Assembly: GCA_004794785.1 (NCBI GenBank)
Contig: SJOL01005888.1
Span: 307,363 to 371,362, forward strand
Direction of reading: 5' to 3'
From: Opisthorchis felineus
Taxonomy: Eukaryota; Platyhelminthes; Trematoda; Opisthorchiida; Opisthorchiidae
DNA length: 64,000 nt
This document shows positions 1-12,575 of the stretch, in pieces; the stretch's first letter is position 1; the number at the start of each line of letters is the position of its first letter. Position numbers and translations under genes: made by a program. The notes beneath the pieces were generated by a model. That model made no database searches and was not told where the DNA came from. It worked only from the letters and a program-made list of their open reading frames with translations.

Positions 1-688
1 CAAGTGTTCGTTTGCTTCCCTTCTGACGTAGCCAATCTGCGTGAAGCAATTCGTGGTCGGGCTTCGTGATGACACTACCAAGGAACGACTTTGTCTGCCT
101 CATTGGCGTGGTTTTTCTGGAAAATGACCCCCAGATGATCAGCCTGCTCTCCCTTACGCGTCTGTCCACTAGAGAGGCCGTGGTGGTCTTTATTGCCGCA
201 TCCGAGAGCTGGATGAATTTCTTCGCAGCCAGCGAACCCGGGATGGATAGCGCAGGGTACTCGTTCAGCAAAGAAAGTTCTTTATCAACTTTCGTCCGTG
301 TCGCTGTATTCTTTGCGTTTGCATCCTCCAGAGCTTTGGAAAGAAGCTCCAGTTTCGCTTCGAGTGTCCCGATTAAAGCGGAACAGCCACACTGGCCTAT
401 TCGATTTTGCGGTGCAGTTTTGGTTCCGTTTTTGATGGCCGTCTTCTTAGTGGTGGAAAGCATTGCCCTCCTAAAGTATAGGCAACTGGCGCAGACAAAT
501 GAGTCAGGAGAGTTGGCCAGGTGGCTTACCTTGTCGTGCTGTAAACCCGTGCATTTAAAGTGCCACCAAGCCTTGCAGGAGTGGCACTGCATACCACGTC
601 TTACATTCGACGGACACCCATTTCGTCCACATTTGTTGTGGTCCATCGATGGCTGCGGAAAGCAGCTTGTATTGATTAGGGTCAACAT
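1..688 (-). CDS. LINE (CR1-like) ORF1 protein with PHD finger, 3' end cut by window edge
   Basis: Reading the minus strand from an ATG at 688 to base 1 gives about 229 codons without a stop; the frame is already open from 766. Residues 20-69 form a PHD-type C4HC3 zinc finger: C20, C25, C35, C38, H43, C46, C66, C69, with a WW pair just before the histidine. An Ala/Leu/Glu/Lys-rich helical stretch (about 90-130), probably a coiled coil, follows, then a basic segment with RLIIWG near 180. A PHD finger, helix and basic region is the arrangement known for ORF1 proteins of CR1-type non-LTR retrotransposons, which bind nucleic acid and support retrotransposition. ORF2 (endonuclease/RT) would lie beyond the left edge. 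The frame is intact, unlike most other element pieces here, so this copy may be young. A host PHD protein is possible but less likely in this repeat-filled setting. Confidence 0.7.
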   Translation of the reverse strand, partial: MLTLINTSCFPQPSMDHNKCGRNGCPSNVRRGMQCHSCKAWWHFKCTGLQHDKVSHLANSPDSFVCASCLYFRRAMLSTTKKTAIKNGTKTAPQNRIGQCGCSALIGTLEAKLELLSKALEDANAKNTATRTKVDKELSLLNEYPALSIPGSLAAKKFIQLSDAAIKTTTASLVDRRVRESRLIIWGSFSRKTTPMRQTKSFLGSVITKPDHELLHADWLRQKGSKRTL

Positions 689-766
689 TGAGAATGAGTG
701 CAAAATAGGAACTGAGTGCGATATGACAGATGTTATCACGTAAATGTTATGCCAGAGTGAAAAATT

Positions 767-2650
767 TCAACAAATGACACGTGTGAACACTGTAAGCAAA
801 CTGAACAGTGAGAGAATTCTTTCACAAAATCGCACGAGGAAAAAGCGACGAAAAAACATATGTAGTCTCTGGACTCAACTTGGTATGTTGGCTGGAAAGG
901 AAGTGTGGTCTACTGTGTCTGCCATTTTGCGTCCAGGGTTGGTCACGGGTGCACAGCGGTGATTTTGTGTCCGCTTGAAATTCCCCGGTATGTTCAGCTT
1001 CGGTGGGGTATGGAGAAGAGCACACTGTTTCATTAGATGACCGCTAAAAAAGAAGTAGATGGTAATGCCACTGCCTTCCCCTATGGTATGGGACTCAAGC
1101 TAAAGGAAATCGACTATTTAGACGGCATTGTTCGCCAAATGAAGGCACATAACTCTAGGGGTTGGACATGAGTGCGGTTTGTACGATTTGACGTTCCAAT
1201 GGACACGATAGAGTGAAGCCACTGTGCGCTGACTTTTTCGAAGTTACGTGTCTAGTTTTGTGAAGTTTGGACGCAAGCTGGTTGGTTTTAGCAGTAGATA
1301 GTGGTACGTGGCCTCAGCCGAATAGGGATAATGTGGATCACCTGGTTATACTTCCAGGTGGTCTGAGAAAAGGAGGCCAGACGGGGTAAGGGCGAGGACG
1401 GAAAAGAGCATGGCAGTATAGGTCGAATCACCCATCCTTGATGAACTCCAATCGTGGCCTGGAACATGGTGTGGACTATCTCACAAGCCCGTACGCTGGA
1501 GCACCGATTGCAAATGGATGGGGTCAATCAGCGGGACTGTTGACGGAGACTACCTAAGCGTTCCCAACGATCGCCAAGTATATCGACCGGGCTCATGGAA
1601 GCTGCCTCCGATTAGTCAGACAGTACACAAAGTGCCTCTTGCTTTGCTTTGCTTTCAAGTGCTGTCGCGATGTCGGTGAGAACTGGGTCAGATAGATTGA
1701 TCGGAAGTAGCTAGTAAGAAAACATCAGGAGATAAATGTAGTGGATCATTCATGGCAATAAACAATCGCATGAATTGATTAATTTTGGGTGTAAACTGCG
1801 TCTTTCGCCCTTGTACGTTCAGATTCGTAAAGAAAAGACGCACGAACCTACAGTATTTATCATGCTTTGCCCTGCCCAATAATCCGGGTCCAACCTGTGT
1901 TATGACAACCGGATGCAACACCCTAAAATTATGTGGCCCCAGCAACAGCTGAAAGAGAATTGCAATAATTTGGCCACAGGCACACGGCGGAGTGGTCTTC
2001 ATGCGTGCCTGCCGTAGGCTGTGGCACTGGAACCCTGCTGAATTCAAGAATGCAAGCCATGGTAGCCAAGCTGCGGAGCCGGTGACCGTAGGCGGGCGAG
2101 CAGTCGAGAATGATCAACCTGGGTTGAAAATATGACTCTATACCGTGCTTCTAACGATACAAGCGTGCGCGGAAATTTCGAAGGTTGGAGTATCATAACC
2201 CTTCGAGATATAGATGCACCAGAAGGCTAAGGCCATTTGGCAGAACCAATGAAAGCTGCTAAAGTAGAAACTTTCTGTAAAGCACCGAGTCCCGACGGAA
2301 ACAGAGTCGGTGTCATACCAGTTTGCTATCAAACTTCCATCAGTGACAAGGGGATGGGTTCCTCTTCGCTAACGGAAGTGTTACTTTACGCACCTAAGCG
2401 GCCAGCCTCCGAATCGGGTCCATAGTTCAACGATCGTCAAAGCATCCGACGCATCTCCACAAATGAAGAAGTAAATGGCTTGTGCGGAGCCGAATCTCTT
2501 ACACGCATGTTGACAGAAAGCAACTTCGAACAAATTTTTCACCCAGCCCCAAAGGCCTCTGGGATGAGTTCGTTCCAACCCGCTGAAACTTCCGTTTGGA
2601 TCTAACCGACCTGGTTTTCCACTGCAATTTCAGTTTTCACCTTCCACAAA
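767..2650. other. No recognisable gene
   Basis: Only short open frames (under 120 codons) without family resemblance on either strand. No repeat shared with the rest of the window was noticed. Confidence 0.5.
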
Positions 2651-2734
2651 TTCAAAGATTTCATCAGCGGTGTTCGTTCAACCCTATGCACTAGCGCTAT
2701 CTACCCATCGAAAATATCCCCCACACCTGACTTC

Positions 2735-3145
2735 CCCACAACAGCGGCACCAGTGCGTCCAGTTGGTTTTCATTGAAATCATATTTTTGAGACAAAACTT
2801 GCATTTTGTCTCCACTTCGAATATTTCCACATTCATCTCCATTTTGCTTTCGTGACCATGGTCAGTTACACAACCGCCCAAGGTTACTAAGGCCCAGCAA
2901 CGATTCTTCAGTTTTATTTAAAGTCAACTGGCTTCATCATTGAAGTAGTCATATCTCATACCCCACTGTTCTAGTTTTTTTGGTCCCCACAACTACGGTG
3001 ATCATTAATGCACTAAGTATGTCTCGTGGGTTGTACTTTCCTTCCCGTTGTTCCATTGTCCACCACGTTCAGGTTCTAACAACCCGATCATGCCTCTATT
3101 GGCATGTTTTTTACGAGTTGGGAAATAAACCTATTATTATGGCAA
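2735..3145 (+). mobile_element. CR1-like LINE 3' UTR with ATT-rich tail
   Basis: This stretch shares blocks with 9655-10253, including CCACAACAGCG.CACCAGTG and TTTCGTGACC.TGG...CCAAGG. It ends at about 3117-3140 with AGTTGGGAAATAAACCTATT followed by ATTATGG. The same ending (AGTTGGGA.ATAAAC then an ATT/ATC-rich tail) is seen near 10225 and, inverted, near 20215. A shared 3' UTR with a short microsatellite tail is typical of CR1-group non-LTR elements. No coding part was recognised upstream, so this is a 5'-truncated copy. Confidence 0.5.
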
Positions 3146-3307
3146 TATCGACGGGTGGAGCGTACAGTTCGGGCCACGTGCCAATAGATGGCCTGGCTAT
3201 AACGACATACCGGTGGCAGCCGCACCACTCTTTTGTGTCTCACCGGCGTCATCCTCCAGCCCCTGTCAGCTTCGGTGTACTGGTGCACACCCCCAGTACA
3301 TCGCTAT

Positions 3308-3372
3308 GTCATCATCATCATCATCGACAGCATGACACCGGTGTTCAACACCAATGCTTCACTGCCCTAGCA
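3308..3372 (+). repeat. CATCAT microsatellite and RTE-like LINE 3' end motif
   Basis: A (CAT)n run at 3308-3325 is followed by CGGTGTTCAACACCAATGCT and TCACTGCC. Nearly the same motif closes the LINE pieces near 31125-31160 and 33725-33785. It is probably the extreme 3' end of a related LINE. Confidence 0.35.
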
Positions 3373-3399
3373 TCACTATGTAGGTTTCCCGGAACAGCC

Positions 3400-4910
3400 C
3401 CTTAGTGAACAATCCATCAATCACGTTGATTACAACGTCACCACCACTGAGGTGATAATACCAGGGTATTACGGACTAGGAAACGCGACAGGCTTACATC
3501 CGTTGAAGTCCGCTGCTAAAGTATAAGGCCGCTCCTACCGTGGCATGTGTTTGAACATTGAAATGATTCACAAGTCACACTGCACTGCGGAGCTCAAGCC
3601 CCTTTCGATTTATTCGTTTCTGTTACACCACCGAAAAGCATCTGTATGGTTTAACTTAGCAACTCGGGTTCTATGGCAATTGACAATTGCTCCAGATGCG
3701 TCTCCCAAGAAGAAGAAGTGCTACAATGTCCTTCGGCATTCATGCCTTTCCGTCAATATCACAAGTTTCTGGCACAGTTTTGCAAGTGTGTTTACAATAC
3801 ATACAGGTAATTTCACTACCGCTTGAGTAAATGAGTAACAGGTTATTCGGCGCCCTCCTTTGCAAAATGGCTATTGCCGGACACTCCAGAATTGTCTACG
3901 ATAGCCAGATGGTGCTGAATTATCAATCATAACCAGCCACTGTAATTTTGCCTAAAAGTGCGTAAACAAACAAGGTCTGCCTCAAAAGGCAGTACACAGA
4001 TGATAGCTGTGCTTATCATGTTTGGCCGGAAACGCTTCGCAATAGATAGTAACCATCTGTCTGGTACGAAATTCTTAGTACACCCGTGAAAAGCCGAAAT
4101 ACACCTGAGAGAATAGTCACAAATAAGGAATGAAAACGGATGGGGCAAGGGCTAAACCTTGTCTTGCCCCGTTATCTATCTTGAGCTTAGCTGAAACGAT
4201 TGCGCAGGTCCATGTCCGGGCCTTTACTTGAGAATGAAAGGCTCTACTGACACTGAAAACGCCTTCTGGACAGCCGAAACCCCGCGGGATAGTCCACATC
4301 GCTTTACTGCTAAAAGGCAAACCCTAAAGTTTTGCAGTATCCGTAAAGCCATTGTAATTGTTCAGATACCATAAGCAGTAGGCGCCTGCAAATAAACAGG
4401 CCTCAACCAGTGTAACCATCAAAGTTTACTGTAAAAAAGATGCTAGACCAATAACTGCGGACAACTTTTTAACAATTTGAGCTAAGAAGCAAAAGCCCAC
4501 AAATACCAACCAACAACGAGAGCGTGCAGGAGAACACTACTCGAGAGTACTGTGCATAAAAGTTCCTAGAGCCTACATTCATTAGCGCCAGCGCCGTTTA
4601 CGCCAGCCTCGATACGCCTCGATACGCATACGGAAGCGTAACGCCAAATGCCGATGGGCGACGAACCGCCTTCAGCAAATTTTCCGAGCTCTGGACCATA
4701 GAGGAGTGCAAGCAACACAAAACTGAGGGCAGGAGAAAACTAGAGTTCCTCTAAATTTCTTACCGGTCAAATGGAGGATTCAGAATAAAACAATTTAAAG
4801 TACGCAATAATTGTTTCGAAACAAGCGGTTCGCTGAATCTTAGGAATACGGAACCCAAATAGCCAAGAAGCATGCGAATTGATACGCCATGCAGGGAAGG
4901 TCACCGTTTT
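3400..4910. other. No recognisable gene
   Basis: Short unrelated open frames only. No domain, splice pattern or shared repeat was recognised. Confidence 0.45.
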
Positions 4911-4912
4911 GC

Positions 4913-5175
4913 GTTGCACCATGGTGCGTTCGTATACCCTCCGCCTATTCGGTAGCACGGGTGCTTCGCCCATCGCCGGTGGTTATGTGCATGGCCTTTA
5001 ATTCAGGAAATCCACAAAATAGCGCTGTTTTTTATGCTTTATGCTGCCGGGTTGGACTCGTTCTTGTTGTGTCATTTAAATGGCAACGGTACAGACGGTG
5101 AAAAAGCCTTTCGTCTGCTAAAAAAACATTCGTTGAAAAAACATAGATGGGGTAAAAACAAGACCTCTATAGGAA
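4913..5175 (+). repeat. Dispersed repeat R1, copy 1
   Basis: Begins at a palindromic GCACCATGGTGC. It contains TAGCACGGGTGCTTCGCCCA and GGCCTTTAATTCAGGAAATC, then TGTGTCATTTAAATGGCAAC. Copies occur at 8231-8480 (+), 12375-12575 (-) and 16770-17048 (-). It is non-coding. In the two minus-strand copies it adjoins repeat R2, so R1 may be one end of a larger element. Confidence 0.65.
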
Positions 5176-5339
5176 ACTTGAAGAAATAAAATTCACCCGA
5201 TTGGTGGAACGCCAACCCGAAAACTCCTCACTGAGGGGGCCATCCAACGCATTTGACCAAGTGGGTGAGAGTGAACCGCACTACTGATCATGCACTTATG
5301 GCCAAATATCTAACTTACTAACCGGAACTTCGTGTATCC

Positions 5340-5455
5340 GAGGCTCTTTGGAGTTTTTGGGATATGCGTTGCTGGTGATTTCCAACGGAGCCGAAACAGC
5401 TGTATAGTGTTTTTCAGCTTCTCTGCATTGAATGACTTCGCTTACAGGACGACTA
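5340..5455 (+). mobile_element. SINE family 2, 3' part
   Basis: Shares GAAACAGCTGTA.AGTGTTT..GCTT and the trailing CTTACA.GACGA block with 46937-47095, and less closely with 51883-52045. The tRNA-like head is not recognisable here, so this is a truncated or eroded copy. Confidence 0.4.
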
Positions 5456-5459
5456 CTCT

Positions 5460-8220
5460 ATACAACATTAGAGTTAGAAAAAGAAACAGCAGCCAGTAAA
5501 GTAGAATATAGATGTCCAACACCAGCCTATGAGAGCATAAGATTTGGTCATTTTGATCCCAGTGGATGATCCACATCGATCCTTGCTAAATTGCTACCGC
5601 CAGGAAAGATCCCTGGATTACTTTACTGTGGAGATAATACCTTGAAAGTGATAAAGATGGAGAGCCTGGCGAATAAATCCCCTGAAACTTGCCTACTTCA
5701 ATTACACTAGGTGTCAAAAACCATAGCCAGAGTCATCAATCGAGTCGATGAACGATCGGGGCAGGTTCAAAATCGTCCCGAATAGGTTTAGAGGCAAAAT
5801 TGGCCCGGTGGCAACCAAAAAACGGCTGGTAAACCGCAATGTGTGACTAAGAAAGCGTTTGTAAACCATGAACTTATATTCTAAAGGTGACACTGAAGAG
5901 TTCTAGAGAGATCACGCTGAGAGATGCCCCCTTGGATGCAAAGCAGTTGGCAGCTGAAAAAATGAACGAGGGCACTTTTACCTCTGTCGCTTCAGAAGGC
6001 AAATGTTAATAGCGCTTCCGCTGCACACAGTTTATGTGTTGCATCAGCAAATTTCCTACCATACGCTGAGTACACAGACGGTTTTTCTGAATATCTACCA
6101 GGCGGCCTCCGACACACTTTCTTAGTATTTACAGAAAGTGTTCAACCTTGAAAGAAGGAGGAAATCACACAGCTAGAGATGGGTTCTAGAAGGTCAATAA
6201 ATCGGTACCACAAAGGTTTGTTCCCTGCAAGCGCCAAGATTTGAGCTGTTAAGTAGGTGGGGCGTAGGTCAAATCAACAAAACAACCGAAAAGCCAGAAG
6301 CTGAAGTTCGACCGAAATGACCCAAACGGTTAATGGTTACGAGTTTTAACTTTATGGGATCGTTTCTTAAGTTGTTGGTTACATTTGATTCTACGTTCAT
6401 CATGACAGTTCTGCAGAGCAAACAACTTGCTTAAATTTCCTGGATCGTATTTTTTCACCAGCAACTGGATAAGTCTAACAAATGGAACCAGAACTGTGGT
6501 GGGCTGCGCAGTTATATTGCGCGCAGGAAGTCCAAAGAAGAAAAAGTCGTTGAACTCTTCTCAAAAGTTTTTAATTCAGGGTGCTATTCCGAACCACATT
6601 AACCAGCCCTATCCACTGCTATCACGTGCACCCAACAAGAGGATTTCAGCTTAGAGACACAGCTGACGGCTCGTCTAACCCAGGTCCACCCGCCATTTAG
6701 GTTGCCGGTCTAGTTGTGGAGTCTGCCGTTTATCAGCTTAACGCAAGTGCATGCTGCCTATCAATTAAAGTTGCGCGGGTTTTAATTATGGAAAAATTGA
6801 CGCGTTTTAATTGCCTGAAAGGGACAAGCAACGGAAAAAACTAGAAGTGATGTGAAAATCAGCACCACAATTTGGTGTTTGTTATTTTCAGGCTGTCGTG
6901 CGGGGAACCCTTTACACGGAGCCAGTACCACAGCTTGCGCGGTGTACCGTAACGTTGTGGCACGCAAAAACCCTCAGAGCTACGTGCACGTAATCAGATG
7001 GTGGTTATGATTTACCTTGACGCCCCAGGAATTAAACTGAGCCCACCATGTCAGATCTCAACAAAGTGTGGAATCCAGACTGGGGTGGCTTAAGACAAGC
7101 AATCAAGGATTCAAAATGGGATGAGCCACCCAACCCAGAAGCTGAACCCACGTACGTCCAAGTAGCAGATAAATTGTACGCTTACGCAAAATCCGGAAAA
7201 ACTGTTGAAGCTTGTCATTAAATGGTGTAGAAGTGCACAGGCTCAATGGGGAACGTGATCTTAAGCGTTGACAAAAACTCAACGCGATGCAGACTATGAA
7301 TATCCTAGAGTATGTTGTTGAGCTTGCGACTTATAAGAGTAAACAAAAAAGTAATTTTCATTAAAGTTAGCTTAGACAAGCCAAATTAGAAGCCTCTTAA
7401 CGACGGTATGCGTAGCCCATAATAGGAACAAATCGAAGAACACGATTTACCTAAAGCCCAGCCCCTCAAGCTAACGTCGGATGGAAAACAGCTTGGACTA
7501 GACCAAACGTCTCTTCTGACGCTCACTGTTGGTTGGGGTACGCAAACATACCCTCAAAAGAAATGTGTCGCAAAAGTATGTTGGAATGCCAGAGGAAAGC
7601 AAAATTGACCCAAGTAACGCGGGTGATCCTTGGGGTATTCTATGTGGAACATAATGAGGTTTGAAGTCGGAACTCCTTAAGTTTCATCAGTAGCCATGGC
7701 TTTCAAAATCGGGGAAGGCTTGATGTTGTACTTCTTTCCCATAAGCATGTGTGCACATAGGTGTTGCCAGATGCAATGCTAAATTTACGCCAACATTCAA
7801 AATTTCTTCAGGAAAAGAACGAAAAGCATAAGATATCATTGAGACGCCGGTAACAGGGTGTATCAAGCGTCAACTCCGTGGGAACTGGTATAAAAACTCC
7901 ACGATTATCGCTTGGCCAGGAACTATCTCGCCATTTACAGACTTGAGCTCTGAAGGAAACGGAAACCATTTTGCGCCGTTTGTCGAAAAATTCATGTGGG
8001 CAGAAGTGGTACATCGTTGAAAAGGTGAGGGGATTTCGGAAATAACTTCATCGTGTAATTAAAGTCAGTCTATCATGAAAGGCCAGGACTCCCCAAAGCT
8101 GTGTCATTCTTATTGGGAATCGTCGGCCGTCGGAGGATCGCTGCTGCGGCGTGGATCGGCTTCGCTGACCTGATGACGTCTCCATCAATAGTTCTAATCG
8201 TCTTCACTACCCATCACCCC
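5460..8220. other. No recognisable gene
   Basis: Frames are broken throughout. The 6427-6654 plus-strand open frame (75 codons) and the other short frames resemble no family known to me. No repeat partner was noticed in this window. Confidence 0.45.
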
Positions 8221-8230
8221 TCCAGTAGCA

Positions 8231-8480
8231 CGGGTGCTTCGCCCATCGCCGGTGGTTCTGAGCATGGCCTTTTAATTCAGGAAACCAATAAAAGAAGACT
8301 GGTGTTTCTGTTTGTTGCCGCTGGGCTGGACTCGTTCTGGTAGTCATTTAACTGACAAAGCTATAATCTACGGACGATAAAAAAGAGAAGAAACTGGCCT
8401 TTCGTCTGTAAAAAAAGGAGAAGAAAGAAACTCGTAAAAAACAGATGGGATAGCCCGAAGACTCTGTGATGCCCATGGCT
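8231..8480 (+). repeat. Dispersed repeat R1, copy 2
   Basis: Shares 25 or more consecutive bases with copy 1 from TAGCACGGGTGCTTCGCCCA onward, then GGCCTTTTAATTCAGGAAAC, GGGCTGGACTCGTTCT, and a purine-rich end with GCCTTTCGTCTG and AAAAAACAGATGGG. The small indels against copy 1 indicate an old duplication of a dispersed element. Confidence 0.65.
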
Positions 8481-9047
8481 TACATCGACGTACGGAGCTG
8501 CAGCTGCCTTCGTCATATTGGGGTCGTACCGCACCCAAGCCCACTTAGTCGGCCAAGCAAAACACACGCACCTACCTGCTTCTCCCAGGAGTGAACATAT
8601 ACAATGAGAAATATATGTAAACAGAGGTTCCTAACCCTCTGCTACCAGCATGCAAGACGAGTGTCCAAAGACTATTCGCCATGCACCACTTGTTGACTTG
8701 AAGCTGATAGCAGTGCTTCTGGGACTGGTGACTATTTCTTACGTACACTTACTTTCTCTCCTAGGTTATTTTGCTGCCCAACTTAAGTAATGAATGCCAG
8801 ATAAGCTAGCCCATCATCTCGGAAGTTCACCCTCGTCAGTCCTTATACTTCTGATTTCCCCAACCACACTACCTCTCTGCGTGCTTATGTCGGTTTGCAC
8901 TAGATCTCTTGTACTTCACTATCATATGTTAGCAAACCCAACCCTTGCTTGGTTGCTAGTTGACTAAGTGCAAATCCATCCCCATCCCATCTCATATAGT
9001 CACTCACTGTCACCACCTTAATAGCGGTAGATGTCAAGTCTTTCTAT

Positions 9048-9066
9048 GTATATATATATATAATAT
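9048..9066. repeat. (TA)n microsatellite
   Basis: TATGTATATATATATATAAT run, just upstream of a LINE 3'-end region. Confidence 0.7.
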
Positions 9067-9654
9067 TGCACATTATCCCATCCGATGCCTCCTCAAACTC
9101 ACCATGCTTTGCTAACCTCATCCCATTCCCTCGTCTTCCCAAGCTTCGAACTTCGACAATATCAGGTATGGACGACCTGGATGGCTTTTGTTTACTCCAC
9201 CTGGCTTATGAATATACACACACAGGGATCCCCAACTGGACCGAAAAAATACCTAAAGGATCCCGCTGCTCAGAGAATTGCACATCCCAGCCCAATGACC
9301 TTTTATGCGACGTCCGTTACGGGGCTGTCAGGAAACCGAAGTATGTCAGGCCAGTGATGGCACGGCACTGTTATACCCAGTTTGATAGCACACCCGCAAC
9401 TATTCCCTTCCAATTCTCGACTGTACCCTCCCGCCCACTAGTTCTATTAACTGCAAATACGAATAAGCTCCCAAACTGGCCCCAGCTGCCTACATGATCT
9501 GTTCATTCCAAACTGTCGAACCTGTCGTTCGAATTTAACCACTTCGGTGGATTTTCACTCTGTGCTCCCAACAAAAATCAATAATTTTCTATACGGCTCG
9601 TGTTGTGGCTCATGCGTTGGCACCATCTCACTCTTCCAGGGAACTATTATGCCC

Positions 9655-10253
9655 GGCTCCACAACAGCGACACCAGTGAGTCTCAACAGTTTCACTGTAC
9701 ACCATGATCCTGACGTTCCTGTTATCATCTATAGGCTTTGCTAACCCCTCCACTTCATCATCCCACTTACGCGTTTTGTGACCCTGGCCATGAGCCCAAC
9801 AGTCCAAGGCCAGGAGGCCTCAGCGGTGGTTTTAGGTTTTAGTTCAACTTGACCGGCTGGATGACACCAACTCTGCTGCTTCACCAGATCTGATGTTTTG
9901 GTTCCTCATTTTCAACCATCTACACTCTTCTTGTCATGTGTTAAAAAGGAAGCCTCTTGTTTTGCCCTCCCTCGCTTTGTTTTTGCCCGCCACCATCAAA
10001 TCCTACCGACCTGATCTTGCTCGATATTCTCTCCAAAAAAGCATAGTAACTGTGCCTCCCTGCCGGTGCCGGTTTAGTGATGACCACGTTTACATCGGAT
10101 AGTGCCCCCCCGCCTATGACACTGTCCCTTTTCCCAAAGCCCCCGTACCCACAATCTCCGCCAGTCAGGTCTTTATTCGGACTGTAACCTGAGGAGCATG
10201 CCTGACGACATGCCACCCACAAGTTGGGAATAAACATTATCATTATCATTAAA
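9655..10253 (+). mobile_element. CR1-like LINE 3' UTR and tail
   Basis: Homologous in blocks to 2735-3145 and ends at 10225-10253 with AGTTGGGAATAAACATTATC ATTATCATT. The body (9760-10220) is non-coding and C-rich on this strand. A 198-codon minus-strand open frame across 10537-9941 runs through this 3' UTR and its tail, so I treat it as fortuitous. The upstream pyrimidine-rich stretch from about 8600 may belong to the same 3' UTR, but I could not tie it to another copy. Confidence 0.5.
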
Positions 10254-10818
10254 CTGATCAACGCATTCAGGATATTTATTTTGCGGTTTACGTGAATGCC
10301 AAGAAGAGCAAGAAATATCAAAGAGAGACTTTGCGCAATGCAGGTGCATACTGCTTGCTTAAAGCACTTTGCGCTGACAGTCGTCCAACAACAAAACGAT
10401 AATATCAGCGTATTATATGGCCACTGATTTTTCCAGGCTTGATTATGACACCTAAATCCATGCCCCCTTACGGCTTTTGACCCACAAAAAGGAGGAGAAC
10501 GGAAATTGGCAACAGATGAGTAAAGAGACAACGCCAATAAAGTCCACTAGTCGTCGGGACGCTCCTGGGCAGTTTGTTGTACATCCCAAGGCGACCGCAG
10601 GTACGCAAACAGAAGGCATAAAAACTGTTTACAAAATTCAAAGACCTCTCTTCTGGCCAAGGAAATTTAGAATACCATTGATAATAACACGCTTATTTTC
10701 CAGATTTTAGTAGCATACCCCTGAAGCGTGAGCGAGTACCTACATTTTTGAACGTGGCGGGCAACACCGGAGCGGAAAGTAAAGCAAAATAATTATTAAG
10801 GAGGTGAGCGAGCCGGTT

Positions 10819-12370
10819 GACTCAATCCAAAACTGAAAACCACTTCTGACCATGAGTGACCTTGGACAGTTGAGTTAAATGCTAGGGTGAGGAAGTGTAT
10901 GCGGAGGTGATGAAATGGAGAGATTCACAGTAGAGATAAATGGCAAAAACAACGGCGTACACTGGAACTAGATGTACTCCAAATTTCCGCTGTTTGAGGG
11001 TTGTTAATTGAAAAGTTACCTGGGAGGGTGAGACGGTGCTCACGCACAGGGCCGAACGGAGACCGTAAAAATCACCAAAACGGTAGATGATACAAACTGA
11101 ACTTGCAGCGAAACACTGGGAGGGTTAATTTTGAGGATCGATTGAGCAAGTTAAAACAAACTAGTCACAAAGGCAGTTGTGCCATGTGAACAGTTCGTTC
11201 GCATTTCCAATTGAATGTTCAAATGGACTGGAGGAGACAGTCAAGTATATGAAGCGGATAGTTGCGGGCGTCATCAGAGTGGGTGCGGCAGTGCCGCCTC
11301 TTTATTGGTCTGACATACTTCCGTCTCCGGACAGTCACCTAGGGGATGTCAAGGTTGCGGTGAATGGACAGGTAATGAGCATTTCTGAGGGCAGAGCAAT
11401 TTAGGTCAGCTAGCAGGATTAACACAGTGGGATCAAGCCGGGGGAAGAATCATTTAAGGATCCACGTGGATGTAAGCGGGGGCCAAGTAGGATGGATAAC
11501 GACCACACCGGACGTTTGGAGCAGCTTGTGCCAAAAATTTACGTTTAGGAAAATGGAATGGGATGATATCAGTACAGCTTGATGAGTATGGGAAAGTATT
11601 AGATTGCATGCTTTTCAATAGTCGAAAAATCCAAACGGATATGGCTTCTCGTCCTTAGATGAAACTAGGTAGGAGTAAATTTGTGGTCTTTGACCTGGCA
11701 TCCAAAGACTGGCTGAGCTTGCCATTATACTATGAGGCACAGAACATATCGCTTTAGGTGTGCTTCTGCTCACCGAGTGGGTATTATTCTCATATGGCTA
11801 TGCAAGAGGCCCGCATTGGTAGCAAAAGTGGTATCTCGTGTATTGCGTTGGGCACCAGTGGGCCGGGGAAAGATTGTTGTGTGATTTTGAAAAGGTTGGG
11901 AGTTGGCCGGTATGGTAACGGAAAACGAAGCTCACCTCTGGAGTTGCCGGTAGGGATAAGTGCGCGGTGAGTCAGACCTGGAGAGATGGTACCTTGGTCC
12001 TGTCCCACAGAGACACTCCGCTGTTCAGAGGGGCGGTTTACTGTAAAAAGGGGGCAGAGACGGGTAATTAATGGCTAGAGGGGACTTTTGCGTTCATGTA
12101 GGACTGCAGTTTAGCTGCAGTTGACTACACGAACTGAACAGCAAGGTAAGATTGTGGATCACCAGTCAGTGAGTCACTTCTCTCAAGTACAAGCGACGAG
12201 TGTTATATGGCGAAAAAACTGATAGACGTTAGCTGTGAATGCTACTACTGAAGTCTAATAAGGTCTTTATATTTTGGGAATGTGACCACTCTCGGGAACG
12301 GATAGAGCAAGTGTGTGTTACGTCCAGCTGATGAAATGAACGTAATGGGTGCAACAGATTTGCGAGACGG
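10819..12370. repeat. Dispersed repeat R2, copy 1 (about 1.55 kb)
   Basis: Collinear with 14540-16121. Matching landmarks include ATGAGTGACCTTGGACAG at the start, TTCACAGT.GAGATAA, and GTGAATGCTACTACTGA..., ACCACTC.CGGGAACGG at the far end. Divergence is substantial. There is no long open frame on either strand. It continues directly into a minus-strand R1 copy, so R1 and R2 look like parts of one non-coding element of about 1.8 kb. Confidence 0.6.
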
Positions 12371-12374
12371 CGTA

Positions 12375-12575
12375 AGGCATGAGCGCCGTAAGGCATCCTC
12401 TGTCTACCCCATGCATTTCGTGTACTTCATAGCGTTGCAAGATAAATAACACAACCAAGACAAGTGCAAACCACCAGCTAAAGACAGAAAACGATACTGC
12501 TCTTTCGTGGATTACCTGAATTAAAGGCCAGCCTCAGTCCACAGTCGATGGTCTAATAGAAAAACCATATGCCGG
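12375..12575 (-). repeat. Dispersed repeat R1, copy 3
   Basis: On the minus strand it reads GGCCTTTAATTCAGGTAATC CACGAAA..., then TTGTGTTATTTATCTTGCAACG, matching the R1 core of copy 1. It lies immediately beyond R2 copy 1, the same order as in the R2/R1 pair at 14.5-17.0 kb. Confidence 0.6.

Noticed and set aside
2980..3405. 141-codon plus-strand open frame ending in a His-rich segment
   Set aside because: The histidines come from a (CAT)n microsatellite and the frame crosses LINE tail sequence.
9941..10537. 198-codon minus-strand open frame with hydrophobic segments
   Set aside because: It runs antisense through a LINE 3' UTR and its microsatellite tail, with no family resemblance.
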